Source of the DNA: Asterias rubens | Lineage: Eukaryota; Echinodermata; Asteroidea; Forcipulatida; Asteriidae | Reading direction: 5' to 3' | NCBI RefSeq assembly: GCF_902459465.1 | Contig: NC_047075.1 | Location: 13,385,119-13,449,118 of the forward strand | DNA: 64,000 bases | In this document: positions 9,610-21,147 of the stretch, piece by piece | Position numbering within the stretch: position 1 is the stretch's first letter | How the letters are laid out: each line of letters starts with the position of its first letter | The notes under the pieces: model-generated | Database searches by the model: none | The model's input: the letters and a program-made list of their open reading frames with translations, nothing else | Told to the model about the DNA's origin: nothing | Made by a program: the position numbers and the translations under genes

Positions 9610-12600
9610 TCATTTGAGTCGTGACGTGATGGACATGTCCCTTCGTGCAGCTGGACTTGTCTGGATCCAATGCGTCTCAACTGCTGACTTTAGAATGCTT
9701 GCTGCGTCTGTTAACCCTCTTATATTTGACCGAATGCTGTTGAGACGTGCATGAACTGATTCTCCCCCTTGCTCACCATGAAAACCCAAACCAACTCGCC
9801 ATCTCCTTATCCATGGGACACAATGTTCCTCTAACATGTGCATTTTTGGAGGGACACTTTCATTGCTGAACGAAACTCTGAAAAATTCAAGGTAGTTCTT
9901 GATATTCTTGTCTGAAAATAAATTAAACAAAAGAGGGCATAAATAATATTAAAAATTACAATTACTTAAATTTACAGTTTGACAATTTGGTAGTAAACAA
10001 ATTTACTTATAATATCTTACCTAGTCTTTCAATGTCATCATCATCCATTTCCCTTGACAGATTGTGTAGGTTATGGCAGTCAGCAAATTTTGTGAAGAGT
10101 ATGCGGTACTTCTCAGCAAGCTGCTCTGCCTCTCTTATCCTTGGAGGTGATGTTGGACAAACTTGTTTGGTTGTTGTTACAACAGCACTCGTAAGCTTCT
10201 GGATGTTTTCTGCCTGTAGAAAAACACCATTCAACAAATTCGAGAAGTAAAAAAAATATATCTACATGGTTTATCACATACATGTTATATCAGGTGAAAA
10301 TAGTTGTTGTTGTAAATACTTGTCATGTATACACACCTTGCAACAATTATGTACATGGTTTCCGATGAATGACTTGTTATGGTACACTTGACGCTCTACC
10401 TTGAATTGTTGCAATGTCCAATCCACCAGTCAAAGGACCTTGTCCAGGCTTAAGATGGGCATTTTTCCTGAACGTCTGTGCTTGAGACTTCTGCAACATC
10501 AAAAATTAATTATGTGACAGCAGAAGAGCCAAAGAGAGGCAAGTGACGAACACACATAATTTGTTTATTATATTCATAATAATATAAATTCGTACCATTT
10601 CGTTATGTTTGTCATTGCTCTCTTTTATTGAATCATTCAGAAGTTCCACCAAGTCATGGCCATCAGGGACTTCTAGCAATGTAGCTGTTAGCTGTTCTTG
10701 TAGATGCTCAGCATTCTGTTGCCAGGCAGATGCTTGCTCTTCTAGATCCACTGCAGATCGGATGGACTTGATGTAGTCTTGGCAGCGCTGTCCGAGCTCC
10801 TCCTCCCCCTGACATTTTGAGCTGCGTGCCAAGGTAGATGCAATCTTTACGTCTAACTCGCTGCAAGCAACCTCCAGGCTATTGAAGTGCTTCAAAAAGA
10901 GGCCAAGGCTAATGTGTAGACCTGGGGGGCAAATCTGACACATTGTAAAAACATGATTGAGTACATGCATGTTTTGATAATAAATAAGGTTTTTTTTAAG
11001 GTCTTTGTTTTGTGTGGAATTAGTTAATACCTGAGTAAGGGGTATGGGAAGCATAGGTGCTCTGATGACATTGTTGTAGTGCATGGCCTTCTTTGGCTGC
11101 GCTCCATTGGCGATGAATTTGTCTAGGTCATCCTTCATACTTTGAAGAGTCCTTAGCTGGACGGGCCTTCTAACTGGTGGTGGCAGTTTCATCTCCTCCT
11201 TGGCGATTGTGCAATAGAGGCAGCAGTGTCGACCTAAATATCCAAAAGAACAATTGTATGCGTTATCTTTGTGTTTTAAAAATGAGTGGATGACATTTAA
11301 AAAAAATGAATGATTAAATGTATGTCTTTTATTGTCTGTGTAGGTCACTTTACCTGATGCTCCACTGATGCCATACATGCGACAAAGATACTCATAATCA
11401 CCAAAGATGAATACTTCCAAGGTATGATCCCTATAAAGGAAAAAGCAAACAAAACACACATACATCTAGGGGTTACTATTTTCACCAAATAAGACACTCA
11501 AATTAACAAAATACCATGATGTTTTGTTTTCCTAGACAAAGAAAGCTGGACAAATTATTTGATTTTAAAATGCCTCATTACCTCCAATTTAACTCCATGA
11601 GCTCTTTCACTTGCTGCTTGTGCCTCAGAAGGCCAATGTTGAGGTTGTTTATAGTGTCGGATGCCTCAAAAGCACACACTATTACAGTGTTTGCTAGCGA
11701 GTTTGGGTGTTTGACATTGCCGACCTGCATCATCTGCTTGAAGGTTCCACCACCTTTATCTCCACCTATCTTGATCCAGACTTTGTCCTTAGGGATCACT
11801 CCTTCATGCCAAGTCAATTTCCCAGCACTGTTATTTAAAAAAAAAAGTTATAAAAATTAAATACCAGTAGTTAGCTGAAAATTATCATGCATGTAGTTGT
11901 CTTTTCAAATTTGTCTTACAAAAAGGAAGGGGATTAACAAATCCTTACTTGTCATACTCTTCCAGCTGTTGTTTCACTTTATCACAGAGCGAGCGGACTG
12001 AGACGCATGCTGCCTCCCTTATGGTGAACCCACCATTTGTATCATCTGGGAACGTGAAGGGTAGGTACTCTGCAACAACGTTGTCTTTGATGATGTCTTT
12101 TTGTTGTTGGCGTAGTTTTGCTTCACATTCAGTGTAGATACCATACTGTTTCAGCCAGCTTTATGAATAAAAATACATAGTAAAAAAAAATGTTAACAGA
12201 TAGCAATGAGAAGCTTGTTAACGTAAGTTCCACTTCTTTAGGCATATTTTATTATTCACTTTATGAGGACAGTCTCACTAATGTTTTATTTAATATTGTT
12301 TTCCTCCTCAGAACACCAACAGAGAAATTCTAAATTGAAACTGTTCTGCGGTTTTAGTCTACGAACATTGACAGTGTGACAATACAAATACACGTCGTTT
12401 GGAGTTTACTATCCATACAGAAAATGAAAGTCATTCACAAATTTAAATACTAACTTCTTTAACTCTCTGTTTCTTTTCCAGCTAATGCACATCTGTGCCT
12501 TGAGTGAGAGGAGATCACCCTGAGGAATCTTGACATGCAGACTGCTCAGCTCTTGTTGAAGCTCTTTGTGGTGCTTCTGCAGTTTGATCTCGTCCTCCAG

Positions 12601-14222
12601 CTGAATTTGGATCGTGCCCCCACTGACTATACCTCGAGCCTTCTCCAGAACAAGAGTCCTGCGTCTTTTGGATGATGAAGATGCCTCCTCACTTGATCGC
12701 CGTGGTTTGGGAATGCATATTGTTACCAGATGCTGAGGAACAGAAATCATGGAAATTGGTCAGCATTTGTGTTGCAGTTAAGTGGGCGGTACTATGACCT
12801 AAACATATTACAGTTTGTCCACTCCCAGGTCAAAATTCTAGTTGAACCTAGTTAAACTGTGTTTAACTGGAACTAGTTGAAAACCAGTTGATAAACTAGT
12901 TAAACACAGTTAAAACCAGTTGGTTTAATATGGAAAATGGACGAGTTTGGTCACTATCCAGTTGACCCCAGTTAACTGGGTTCAACTGGAATTTTGACCT
13001 GGGCTAAGTTTGATTAACTGCCTTATCTCACCCAAAAACCCAGTTCATACTTCTGGGAATGCAAAGGGAATTTTGTCCCTATCTATTCATATTCACAGGA
13101 AATGTGAACTGCGTTTAGCTCACCTACCCCCTCCCCTCTTCAAAAAAGATCCATGATGTAAATATTTAATGTAAATAACTTTGATAATAATAATGTAAAT
13201 ATTTAGCTTTTTTCAGCTTAGTTCTTATTATACTAGTGGAGATGTAAATATTCCATAATATATATTGAGTTTTCTGTTAGTTAAATACCTACCTGTCCCC
13301 CTGTCTTGAATGCTGCTGATATGCCATCTGATGATTGTGCCAATTTCGATTTTAGTATTCTCGTGCCTAGTTTCTCTAGTGTTTGAGATAAGGGGGTTGT
13401 GATGAGTGGTTCTTGTAGTGCATCATGTATCTCCCTGCTGACGGAGAGATCAAGGATGAGGTTGCACTTGTGGCCTTCAATTTCGGACAGAGGCAGCACT
13501 ATGTTGCAATAGTTGCATTTCAAGCTACTCTTGTTAAGAGTTTCCCAAAAGTAAGCTCTTACATTGTCTATCTGTTTGTAGTGGGTGAGTGAGTCACAAA
13601 TGGGACAAGGACACTTGACTTTGTTCTCCTTTGTGTAGATGGCCCTTATACAAGCTGTGCAGAAGACATGTTCACATGGTGTAGCAACAGGGAAGCGTAA
13701 TAACTTGTTACAAAGTTTACAAAGAAATGTACAGCAGGTAGCTGAAAACTTGCTCAAGTCAGCAGTATTCAGAATTGAGGCATTGCTCATAGATGAACGA
13801 AGTTGCTCAAAGTGGCTGTCAATGGTGATGGGTTGACTCTTGGGACGACCTGGATGAATTGACTTTGGTGGCCTTCCACCTTTGGATTGTTCATTGCAGT
13901 CGCTGCATATTGAACACTGTCCAGTTCGGGGATGAGGCTGCCAAAGAAGTGGCTGTGGGTCTGCAGCTTGCGTCCTCCTCAGAAACAGTCTTGAGTAGCA
14001 TACATGGCAGATATGAGGAGGGTGCACATTAACATTATCATCATCACGTAAATCTACTCTGAATACATTCTTGATTTTGTCCTCGTACACAGCTGCAAGT
14101 TTGGCTTTCTTTCCCTTTGCCTCATCACTCTCCTTCATCGTTTTCTTTCCACATGTGCGGCATAGTCTTTGTAGGAATTTTCTATGTTGTTCTAGTGTTG
14201 ACCTTTGTAGACTTAACATCAT
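9610..14222 (-). CDS. Ten-exon RAG1-N-terminal-like / DDE-like transposase gene
   Basis: The exons, in transcript order, are 14222-13293, 12732-12455, 12158-11949, 11827-11582, 11430-11354, 11233-11031, 10934-10596, 10490-10337, 10213-10021 and 9911-9610. All nine introns are GT-AG and every phase agrees, giving about 976 codons. Exon 1 (residues 1-310) matches the RAG1 N-terminal region: Cys pairs at 21/24, 72/75 and 103/106 with a VFRVDLRDDD segment between the first two, a C3HC4 RING (C168, C171, C183, H185, C188, C191, C206, C209) and a C2HC finger (236-253). The later exons hold GGDKGGG (D496), FGDYEYL (D566), GASGRHCCLYC (581-588), LHISLG (655-) and GEQGGES (E923/E927), in the order expected of a RAG1-like DDE core. 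A one-base frame error lies in exon 8 near 10418. It is probably a transposon gene of the N-RAG-TP type. RAG2 is absent, and terminal repeats were not found. Confidence 0.8.
12824..13003. mobile_element. AACTGG/AACTAG-rich MITE in intron 1 of the RAG1-like gene
   Basis: The ends CCCAGGTCAAAATT (left) and AATTTTGACCTGGG (right) are exact reverse complements. The arms continue imperfectly through GTTGAAC...AGTTAA. Most of the 180 bases consist of AACTGG, AACTAG and TTAAACT words in both orientations, so the copy can fold on itself in many registers. It has no ORF. It interrupts only intron sequence and does not affect the predicted protein. Confidence 0.75.
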
Positions 14223-17200
14223 TTTTACTAAGGCACATGTATCTTAACTAATTTATATAGGTCTTGTAAATTTCTAGTAATTTTAAATTGTAATTTTCAA
14301 TGTCTTTCTTGATGAAAACACTAAGAAAAGACTATTTTAGACGGATAACAATGCCAGAATTGAGCAAACGGTTCCGTTTCAATGTTGACAAATCTGTATT
14401 GTATCGATTATTTTGATTAAACTCAAGTTAAAAGAATCGAATTTTTGTTGTTTTGTTTTGTTGGTGTTTGTAATCTATTAAAACATAATTAAAAGTAACC
14501 AGGAATATGTTGTCTTAAGTTTATTAGTCTTTGAAAACCCTTTATGTATTTGTTTTCGATGATTATGCGGCGTCAAACTATTATGTATTTATGTAAGTGA
14601 TATTCCCAGAATCGATTTAAATAGTGTCGTTTGACGCGTCATTAGACGATGTTCACTTTTCCCGTTACTGCAACGTAAAAAACGGTGAAGATTTCGGCCA
14701 ATTAACGCCGTTCAAGAAATTGTAGTCGCTTGAAAATTTGTTGACACTAATAAATCAAAGGCCAATCTTCACGGTTATAACAGTGGATTTATTGGGAAAA
14801 CTCATGTTCAAGTAAAAATTACGAGGTAAGTCTTTGATCCTGTAACGCTCTTCAAATGGTAAACAGCGGTAAAATCCGGAAGTGCGCATGCGCGAAAGCT
14901 GTCGCGCAGCACAGGGTTGTAGAAACTTGGTGCATACACGGCGAATGTGCAGCGGACATACGTGTAGTATAATTACAAAACTCGAATGGCAGTAAAGCAC
15001 AATATGCATGCAATCTGCAACTCCTGTACAGACAAAAACCACACCTGCAGTATTACAATGTAATACATGCATTGACCATCGTTCAATTCAATGTTTATGT
15101 ACAGTACATCTTCTTCATGTGTATAACACACATGTCAAATCAAATCAAATCAAATCAAAATGTATTTCACAAAACTTCTGCTAGGGAACTTGACAAGGAG
15201 GTCAGGAGAGCGTTGTCTTATTCAGTACAGTTGTGTGGCGAATTTCGCTTCAGCAAGCCGTGTATGAAACCAAACTGTACGTACAGTCGGTTATCATCAA
15301 CGTGTTGACAAGAGTGACAATGTTCATTTCTTGTTTTGGCATTTCACAGCCAAAAGCTAACACTTAATCTTAGATGTAAATTAGTAAAATGCCAAAATTT
15401 ACATTAACTTTGAAGTAGTAGTATCAAATTGCACCTTGAATTTGAGGTTCAATGTTATCCAAATTGTACGATCCATTATACACATAATGTAACATTATTT
15501 GTGTACAATTGCCTTTGGTGTGTGGATCATCCCGCTCGTTACACAGACCGAAAAATATACAAGCTGTCATGGCAATATTACAACGTAATACATTCGTGCT
15601 TGCTTGTATACTACGGATTAAGTATTTAATACCTTCTTGCCAGCCGCCTTTCTTTGTTCACAACTATTACTTAGCAATCATCACCTTGGCTTTCTGTTTA
15701 CCAAGGGGAATTAGAACAAAGATCAGGTGACTATTTCCTTTCCCTGTTAGATAGTTCATTTTTATTTATTTAACGATGCTCTTCTCCACCTTATCAAGGG
15801 TTGCAATATGTTTTTGGTTTATCCACGTGTAATTAAGACCCTCTTCCAAATTTGAAACGAGAAGCAGGGCTGGTTCTTTCATACATAGGATAAATGTGAA
15901 AACTGAAGTACCGACTTTGTTGGCGCATCAAGCAAACTTGTGGCCTCAGACGTGCTTTGGCTTTGGTGTTCTTGTCCTCCACCAGCATCTTGGAATACTG
16001 CATGTGGAGTGGTCCACACCATCGATGACGACTATAATGTCGTCGGGTCCACCTTAAATTTAGTTAATACCATGAGTTGTTTATAGTGACGACGTTTACA
16101 CCGTCAGAAAGATAATTAAAGAAACAACATTAGTAATAGCATTAGAACAAAATGTATGTTTATTTCAAATTTTGATATTGATGTTGTTGGTCTTTCTTTG
16201 TTTCGTTTCTAATTCTTTTAGAGATCAATTTACCATTGGTGATTGCCGATTGGTGTTTGATAAGCTACTCTGACCAGATAAATTAATTTCTTGTATAGGC
16301 CTTCTACTTCTGCTTTTTGATATTTGTTGAAGTCAAATAAATATAAATAATAATGATAATTACTAATTGTATGCATATTATGCTTATAAAATGTGCACAT
16401 TGTCTTTTTTTATGCAGTTCTTACAAACGTTATTTGGCTTGATGGTTAACTTGGTGAATGTGCTTATATTTAATGAAAAAATACATTAGGACAACCTTAA
16501 TAAGTCTGACCAAGCCAAGCTGGCCGCAAACTAGCCCTCTATGCCCGCCCATCATGTTGTGTCATAGAAACCCTCTGATCCAGCTGCACAACAAAGTTTT
16601 TGTTGGAGCTGCTTGCCCGGTGAATCCTAGCCAACTCCACTATTTCGTTGTCGAAATCAGCTGCCTGGAGAGGGGAGACAAGGGTGGTTTTGGACATCCA
16701 GTCTTGCATTTTGGAGCTGTCCAAGGACCCTCGCCAGGCCCTGCAATCTCCCAGTCACCTCTTCCTCCCAAGCCATCACTCCTTCCCTTTTAACCATACT
16801 TTCTTCATTTTTCCCTCAGGCCTATCCCACTAGCCCTAACTTCTACCTCCTTATCTCTGTCAACTTCCCCCTCCCCGTCCGTACCAACCCCTCCCTCCCG
16901 ATCGAAACCGAATTCCGCCTCCCCATCCATATTCCCCCAATACCAACCTCATACCCTCCCTATTGACATCCTTTCAACGCGGCAGCCTGCTGAAAATAAA
17001 AGTCCATAGTGCCCTCGTCCGCTGCCGGTGTGAAATAAATTGTTGTGGCGGCTTTCTTAAAGAATTCCAACTTCTCCTTTCACTCCACTTCTTGCTTTTC
17101 CTGGTTTTGTTGCTTCTACTGTTCGTCTTCCTCCCCACGTTGATGATCTGCAAAACTTAATTATCTTTTGATCTGTTTTTGTTTCTTTGTAATAACGGGC

Positions 17201-18937
17201 TGCGTCGTCCTATTCATTGTGGTGTGACGGTAGTAGAACACGTTTTAACCTGATGTTCTGCACTGGCCAGAGCTGTAAAAATCTGCATATGGGTCCTCGG
17301 TCTCAGATGAATGGTCTTCACAGCTTGATCTGCAACACTTAATTATCTTCTCATTTTGTTTGTTTGTTGCTATGAAGTCATAATTATTATAACTTTAATA
17401 ACAGTTAAGATATATAGACCCTTCCATTGTGAGTAAAGTGCCACAAGGCCCTTCGTCTCTTCTTGGCCCCAATTATTTGTAATGTTTACTCTAGCGGCAT
17501 ACATTTTGTGTTGTTTAGTGATTTACAAGAATTAAATACAACAACAAACATGGACAAGAACAAGACAAACGAATAAATAATTACGAAACAAACATATAGT
17601 TCTCTGATTCGTCTCCGATTTTCTTCTTGCATTATAATAACTGGTTCTTACATTATCTCTATTCTTGACGGCAGATGGGTGAGAAACCAAGCCTGCAACT
17701 TAAATATTGGTGCGCAGGGTGCATTGATTCCAGTCAGCGCTGCCAGTAAAGTGAACTCAGTTACCTTAAAGTCACCGCTGCTCGTTACACCACCCCCTTC
17801 CTTTAAGAAGGGATGTGTCCTTGCATTAAACTCATTTTCATTTGACCTGTTTGCATGATATCTGAACTCAGGTGGGTTGATTAGACAAAAACAAATAACA
17901 CCAATAAAGACTCTTTCCCCCTGGGGACAATGATGTCAATTTTTGGTGATACTGAACACTTATTTGTAGCTGGCAAATCATAACAAAGGCTCGGTGTTGT
18001 TTTCGAGGTATAGAGAATTTACGTTTGCGTAAACCTCCTCCTCTTTTTGCTTGTGTTTTCACGATGTTGCAAGCAAAACATTTGCCATTATGTGAATTTT
18101 AAGGCCATTTAGTATGTACAGCTCGCTGATGAGCATGATTTTTGTCAAATACGAAGCGAAAGTGAAATAATTTGTTTGTGAATTTATATTATCCTGCTAC
18201 ACAAATGATTTCTCACGCGAAAGCACACAAAGCCGCCGTGTGTGCGGCTGACCAGCTTACCTCCCGTAAAACTGGACGTTCCAGTGGCTGATCGGAATAA
18301 AAAAAAATTACACTCAGTCGAAAGTAGATACTTATGTCATGCATAGCCTATGCATGGCCTATGCAAGTGAAACAACCGTGCCATATGTTTTTTTAACATG
18401 TTGTGTAATATCATCCTTAGTTCTTAGCTTTGACTTGAGCTGTACAAAACGCATAAAAATCCTTTTCCAATCAAGCTTAGGGTGTATACCTAAATTAAAA
18501 GCCAGTACATGCACTGCTTTTTCTCACCTCCATTGTTTTTTGTGAAGGTGCTTTTCCAAAACATCTTGCAATGACTGTGCAGCACTAACTTAGGTAGTGC
18601 TTGTAGGGTGTTAAATATGTGCGAATAGGATGCAAGGAGCAAGGATAGGAAGTATGTCGAGTAATGTACAATTTCACTGCCTGTAGAAAGGACTGCATTT
18701 GAAGACTCTTGAGGCATAGAAACAGAGCCCTGCAAGCATAACACAGAGCCCTTCAAGAACGTAAAGAAAGACAGACTGACTGCATGGTAATTGGATACAA
18801 CAGTTTATGATTTATGTAATTTTCCCATCTCCATTCAGGAGGCTTTTTATATTCTGTGCGTTCCATTTATGCTGACAACGGCTTTGTTGATGTACCCTCA
18901 CGCCATTTGAAACTGCTGCACACTCTCCAGCTGAGGG
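14223..18937. other. Long non-genic interval upstream of the RAG1-like gene
   Basis: No supported gene. A (CAAAT)n run at 15136-15165 looks like the 3' tail of a LINE lying on the minus strand. T- and C-rich tracts at 16760-17150 give spurious long frames. Small minus-strand ORFs at 15880-16080 (MQYSKMLVEDKNTKAK in one frame) and 16539-16724 (MDSSKMQDWMSK...) have ordinary amino-acid composition but no recognised family or splice partners. The promoter of the RAG1-like gene should lie just right of 14222; no TATA box was obvious. Confidence 0.4.
15136..15165 (-). repeat. Pentanucleotide tail (TTTGA)n
   Basis: Four to five CAAAT units in a row, read on the minus strand as TTTGA. Such pentamer tails end several CR1/L2-like LINEs; the adjoining LINE body is too short or too old to recognise. 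Confidence 0.5.
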
Positions 18938-19049
18938 TTACTTGATCGTAGTACCTTTACAGCTGTCTAAAACGTTGTGGACAATGTCACATGAGCGTTG
19001 TATTCCCGTGGCTGCAGAAACCACACTGTATGCAGCCCCACAAGCAAAC
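18938..19049 (-). CDS. Candidate terminal exon, unknown product
   Basis: On the minus strand a TTTCCTTTTAG acceptor precedes 36 open codons ending in TAA. The peptide (FACGAAYSVVSAATGIQRS...) is compact and has normal composition. It lies downstream, in the same orientation, of the Harbinger-like exon at 20071-20185 and could belong to the same element, but I see no motif that proves this. Confidence 0.2.
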
Positions 19050-20070
19050 CTAAAAGGAAACATAAAAGCTGGATGTCTTTAATCTCAACCACGAGGATGT
19101 GAAGTAATAAGTGTTCTCAACTTATGAGATGTTTAAATGTTGATGCGGAAATGCTTCTTCAGTCGATCAGGGTGGATCTTCCAAACATAAAAGTTAGAAT
19201 GAAATAAAGGTTCAATTAAAAATGGTGTACAATTTATGTGCATTTCTTCAAAAGTATGACATAAACTTAACTTAATTAAATTATCATGCTCAGATTTATA
19301 TACTAACGTTCATATTTGGTTTATTGTTTCATGCATAATAACTAAACATGAATGTGTTTAAAAATCAGCCTGAGCCAACAAGTGATTTAACAAGTAAAAA
19401 ATGTTAGAGTTTGTCTCATTGTATGTACCTTCCCCTCCAGAAGAACGTTCCCTATTTAGTATTGATGGTCCTTCCCACCCTTTTTACTTTCCATATAGTA
19501 AGTATAATATATGTCACCGCTGTCAAACCCTACGTCTTCAAACATTTTAAAATATCATTGGAATTGGTGTCATATTAAGCATCTTTAAATTCGTAAATTT
19601 TAAACCATAATTTGTTTTTTTCTTCTAAAATTGTGAACAGATATCACATCCGACACACTGGTGGATATTGTGGTTGAGGCTTTTTCGTGAGTTATGAAAA
19701 ACATCTTTCTGAAACATTTCCAAGAAGGAAATCCTTGTTTAATGTGCAGGTTCAGTATTTGCTTACAATTACTGACTATGGCAAGTTTTGTAAAACTTGC
19801 TGCTTGCAAATACATGGACAGCAAGGGAAAAAATAAATAATAAAAAATTTATGTGATGTTAAAAAATGAGATGTTTTTATTAAGATTTGTATTTTATCAT
19901 TACAGTCTGCTTTGCACGCTGCATCAGTTAAGCTCATCAGGACCAGGGGTAGTACGTTTGTGACCCTGTGAACAATTCTGCAGGTGCTTGCCTCAGATAT
20001 CCGATGGTGTTCCGACCAAGTGGTTTAGAGACAGCCAGTGCCGAAGAATCAAAGAGCAACCAACACTTAC

Positions 20071-20185
20071 GTTCTTCAGTCAACAAAAGCGCGACTCCAT
20101 TCCGAGTAAATCGGTAATATTTGTGCATTTTCTTGTCATTATATGAATCTAGGGGGTGTGTTCTGTCTCTAAACACTCGTTCTCT
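20071..20185 (-). pseudogene. PIF/Harbinger nuclease N-terminal exon fragment
   Basis: The exon runs from a TTTGCAG acceptor to an AAC|GTAAGT donor and encodes 38 codons. RERVFRDRTHPLD followed by a Y-R-F-x-R pattern (YYRFTRNGV) is the hallmark start of HARBI1-like nucleases. The catalytic core with its DDE residues should follow in later exons at lower coordinates but is not recognisable there, so this is most likely a fragment. The MADF-like remnant at 8.0 kb would be the usual partner of a Harbinger element, but it is 12 kb away on the other strand. Confidence 0.5.
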
Positions 20186-20231
20186 CTGCAAAGCTCGTGC
20201 ATTATTAACAAAGAGTTAGAACAACTTTTTC

Positions 20232-20480
20232 AATTCAATTCAATTCACTTTATTTCCAAATCAAAACAAACAAATAAACAAAACAAGCAAATGGAATAAT
20301 GATAATACATGAAGTAATACTATGATACTACATTTACAAGCAAAGGCAAAATATAAATTATGGAAAACAAGCAAAAAAACTTACAGAGCACAAGGTGATG
20401 GAGTTGGAGAGGGCCCATAAAAAGCAAAGCTTGCCGAGTATGGACCCCCCTAACGAAAGCAATAAAGCATAACAATTACA
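20232..20480 (-). mobile_element. 3' end of a truncated LINE, minus strand
   Basis: The block begins with TTCAATTCAATTCAATTCAC followed by TTTATTTCC. On the minus strand this reads as GGAAATAAA plus an (ATTGA)n tail, the standard end of many L2/CR1-like LINEs in invertebrates. The following bases are AT-rich untranslated sequence. No RT coding sequence is left, so the inner boundary is approximate. Confidence 0.5.
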
Positions 20481-20696
20481 GTACGTAGGCGCAAAATAAA
20501 TACTAAGCAATAATTAAGAGATGTACATGAAACAGATTAACAAAACGAAAACACAAAACAAGTACAAACGTTACATCAATAATTTAAGAGGATGACAAGT
20601 CAAGAAAACTACGTCAAGATGTACAATGCTAGTAAAAAATAAACAAAATGGCGCAATTTGTCAAAAGTTTGCGATGTATTTTCATTCAAGTTTCAT

Positions 20697-21147
20697 TCAA
20701 GTCTTCCTTTGGCACACCTTTGTGGCATGATTGATTGCAAAGTACATATCAGCGAACTTCAGGAATATTTCGCTGAAGGTTTCACCAAGCGACAAAGCCT
20801 CTGGTATGAGATTGGTGTATCGAACAACTGGGATGGTGTCGCATATTAGATTTACATAACATTGTTTGGTGTGGATATAAGGCCTGTGATGAACTCCAAC
20901 TAAATTGAAATGAAAACAAATACTCAAAATCGAATCGGTAAGTTTGTTTATAAATGTGCAGAACAATAAAATACAACTAACTTGAATGTGAATGTACCCT
21001 GCAAAACTTCTGTAAATGATTGCCCACAAACGCCTTTCCATGATATGCCTTTTTTAATACTGTGTGTTTCTTCAGAGCGTCATTGAGGCCGCTGGCGATG
21101 GGTCCTGTGTTATATGATGGCAGATCAGCAACAGTCCGCGTGTGTTC
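20697..21147 (-). pseudogene. Two exons of a second RAG1-like-family transposase
   Basis: Exon 21147-20998 (50 codons) reads ...TGPIASGLNDALKK then KAYHGKAFVGNHLQKFC. It parallels the RAG1-like gene's exon 8 (GPLTGGLD..., VYHNKSFIGNHVHNCCK). The next segment, 20899-20697, contains EIFLKFADMYFAINH, matching exon 9 (ILFTKFADCHNLHN). Order, strand and spacing agree with the larger copy, so this is a diverged relative rather than a chance match. The phases of the two segments do not join cleanly and the second ends at an early stop. Neither the N-terminal part nor the GEQGGES exon was found. It is a decayed copy, and it supports the family being multi-copy. Confidence 0.6.

Noticed and set aside
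9610..14222. A complete RAG1/RAG2 or ProtoRAG-like locus
   Set aside because: No kelch/PHD RAG2-like gene is present nearby on either strand, and no RSS-like terminal repeats could be found. The core also differs from RAG1 at the second catalytic position.
8220..15100. Terminal inverted repeats of the RAG1-like element
   Set aside because: Short shared words such as TTCCGG and GCGCATGCGC occur on both flanks, but no inverted pair of useful length was found by eye. A computed self-alignment of 8-16 kb would decide.
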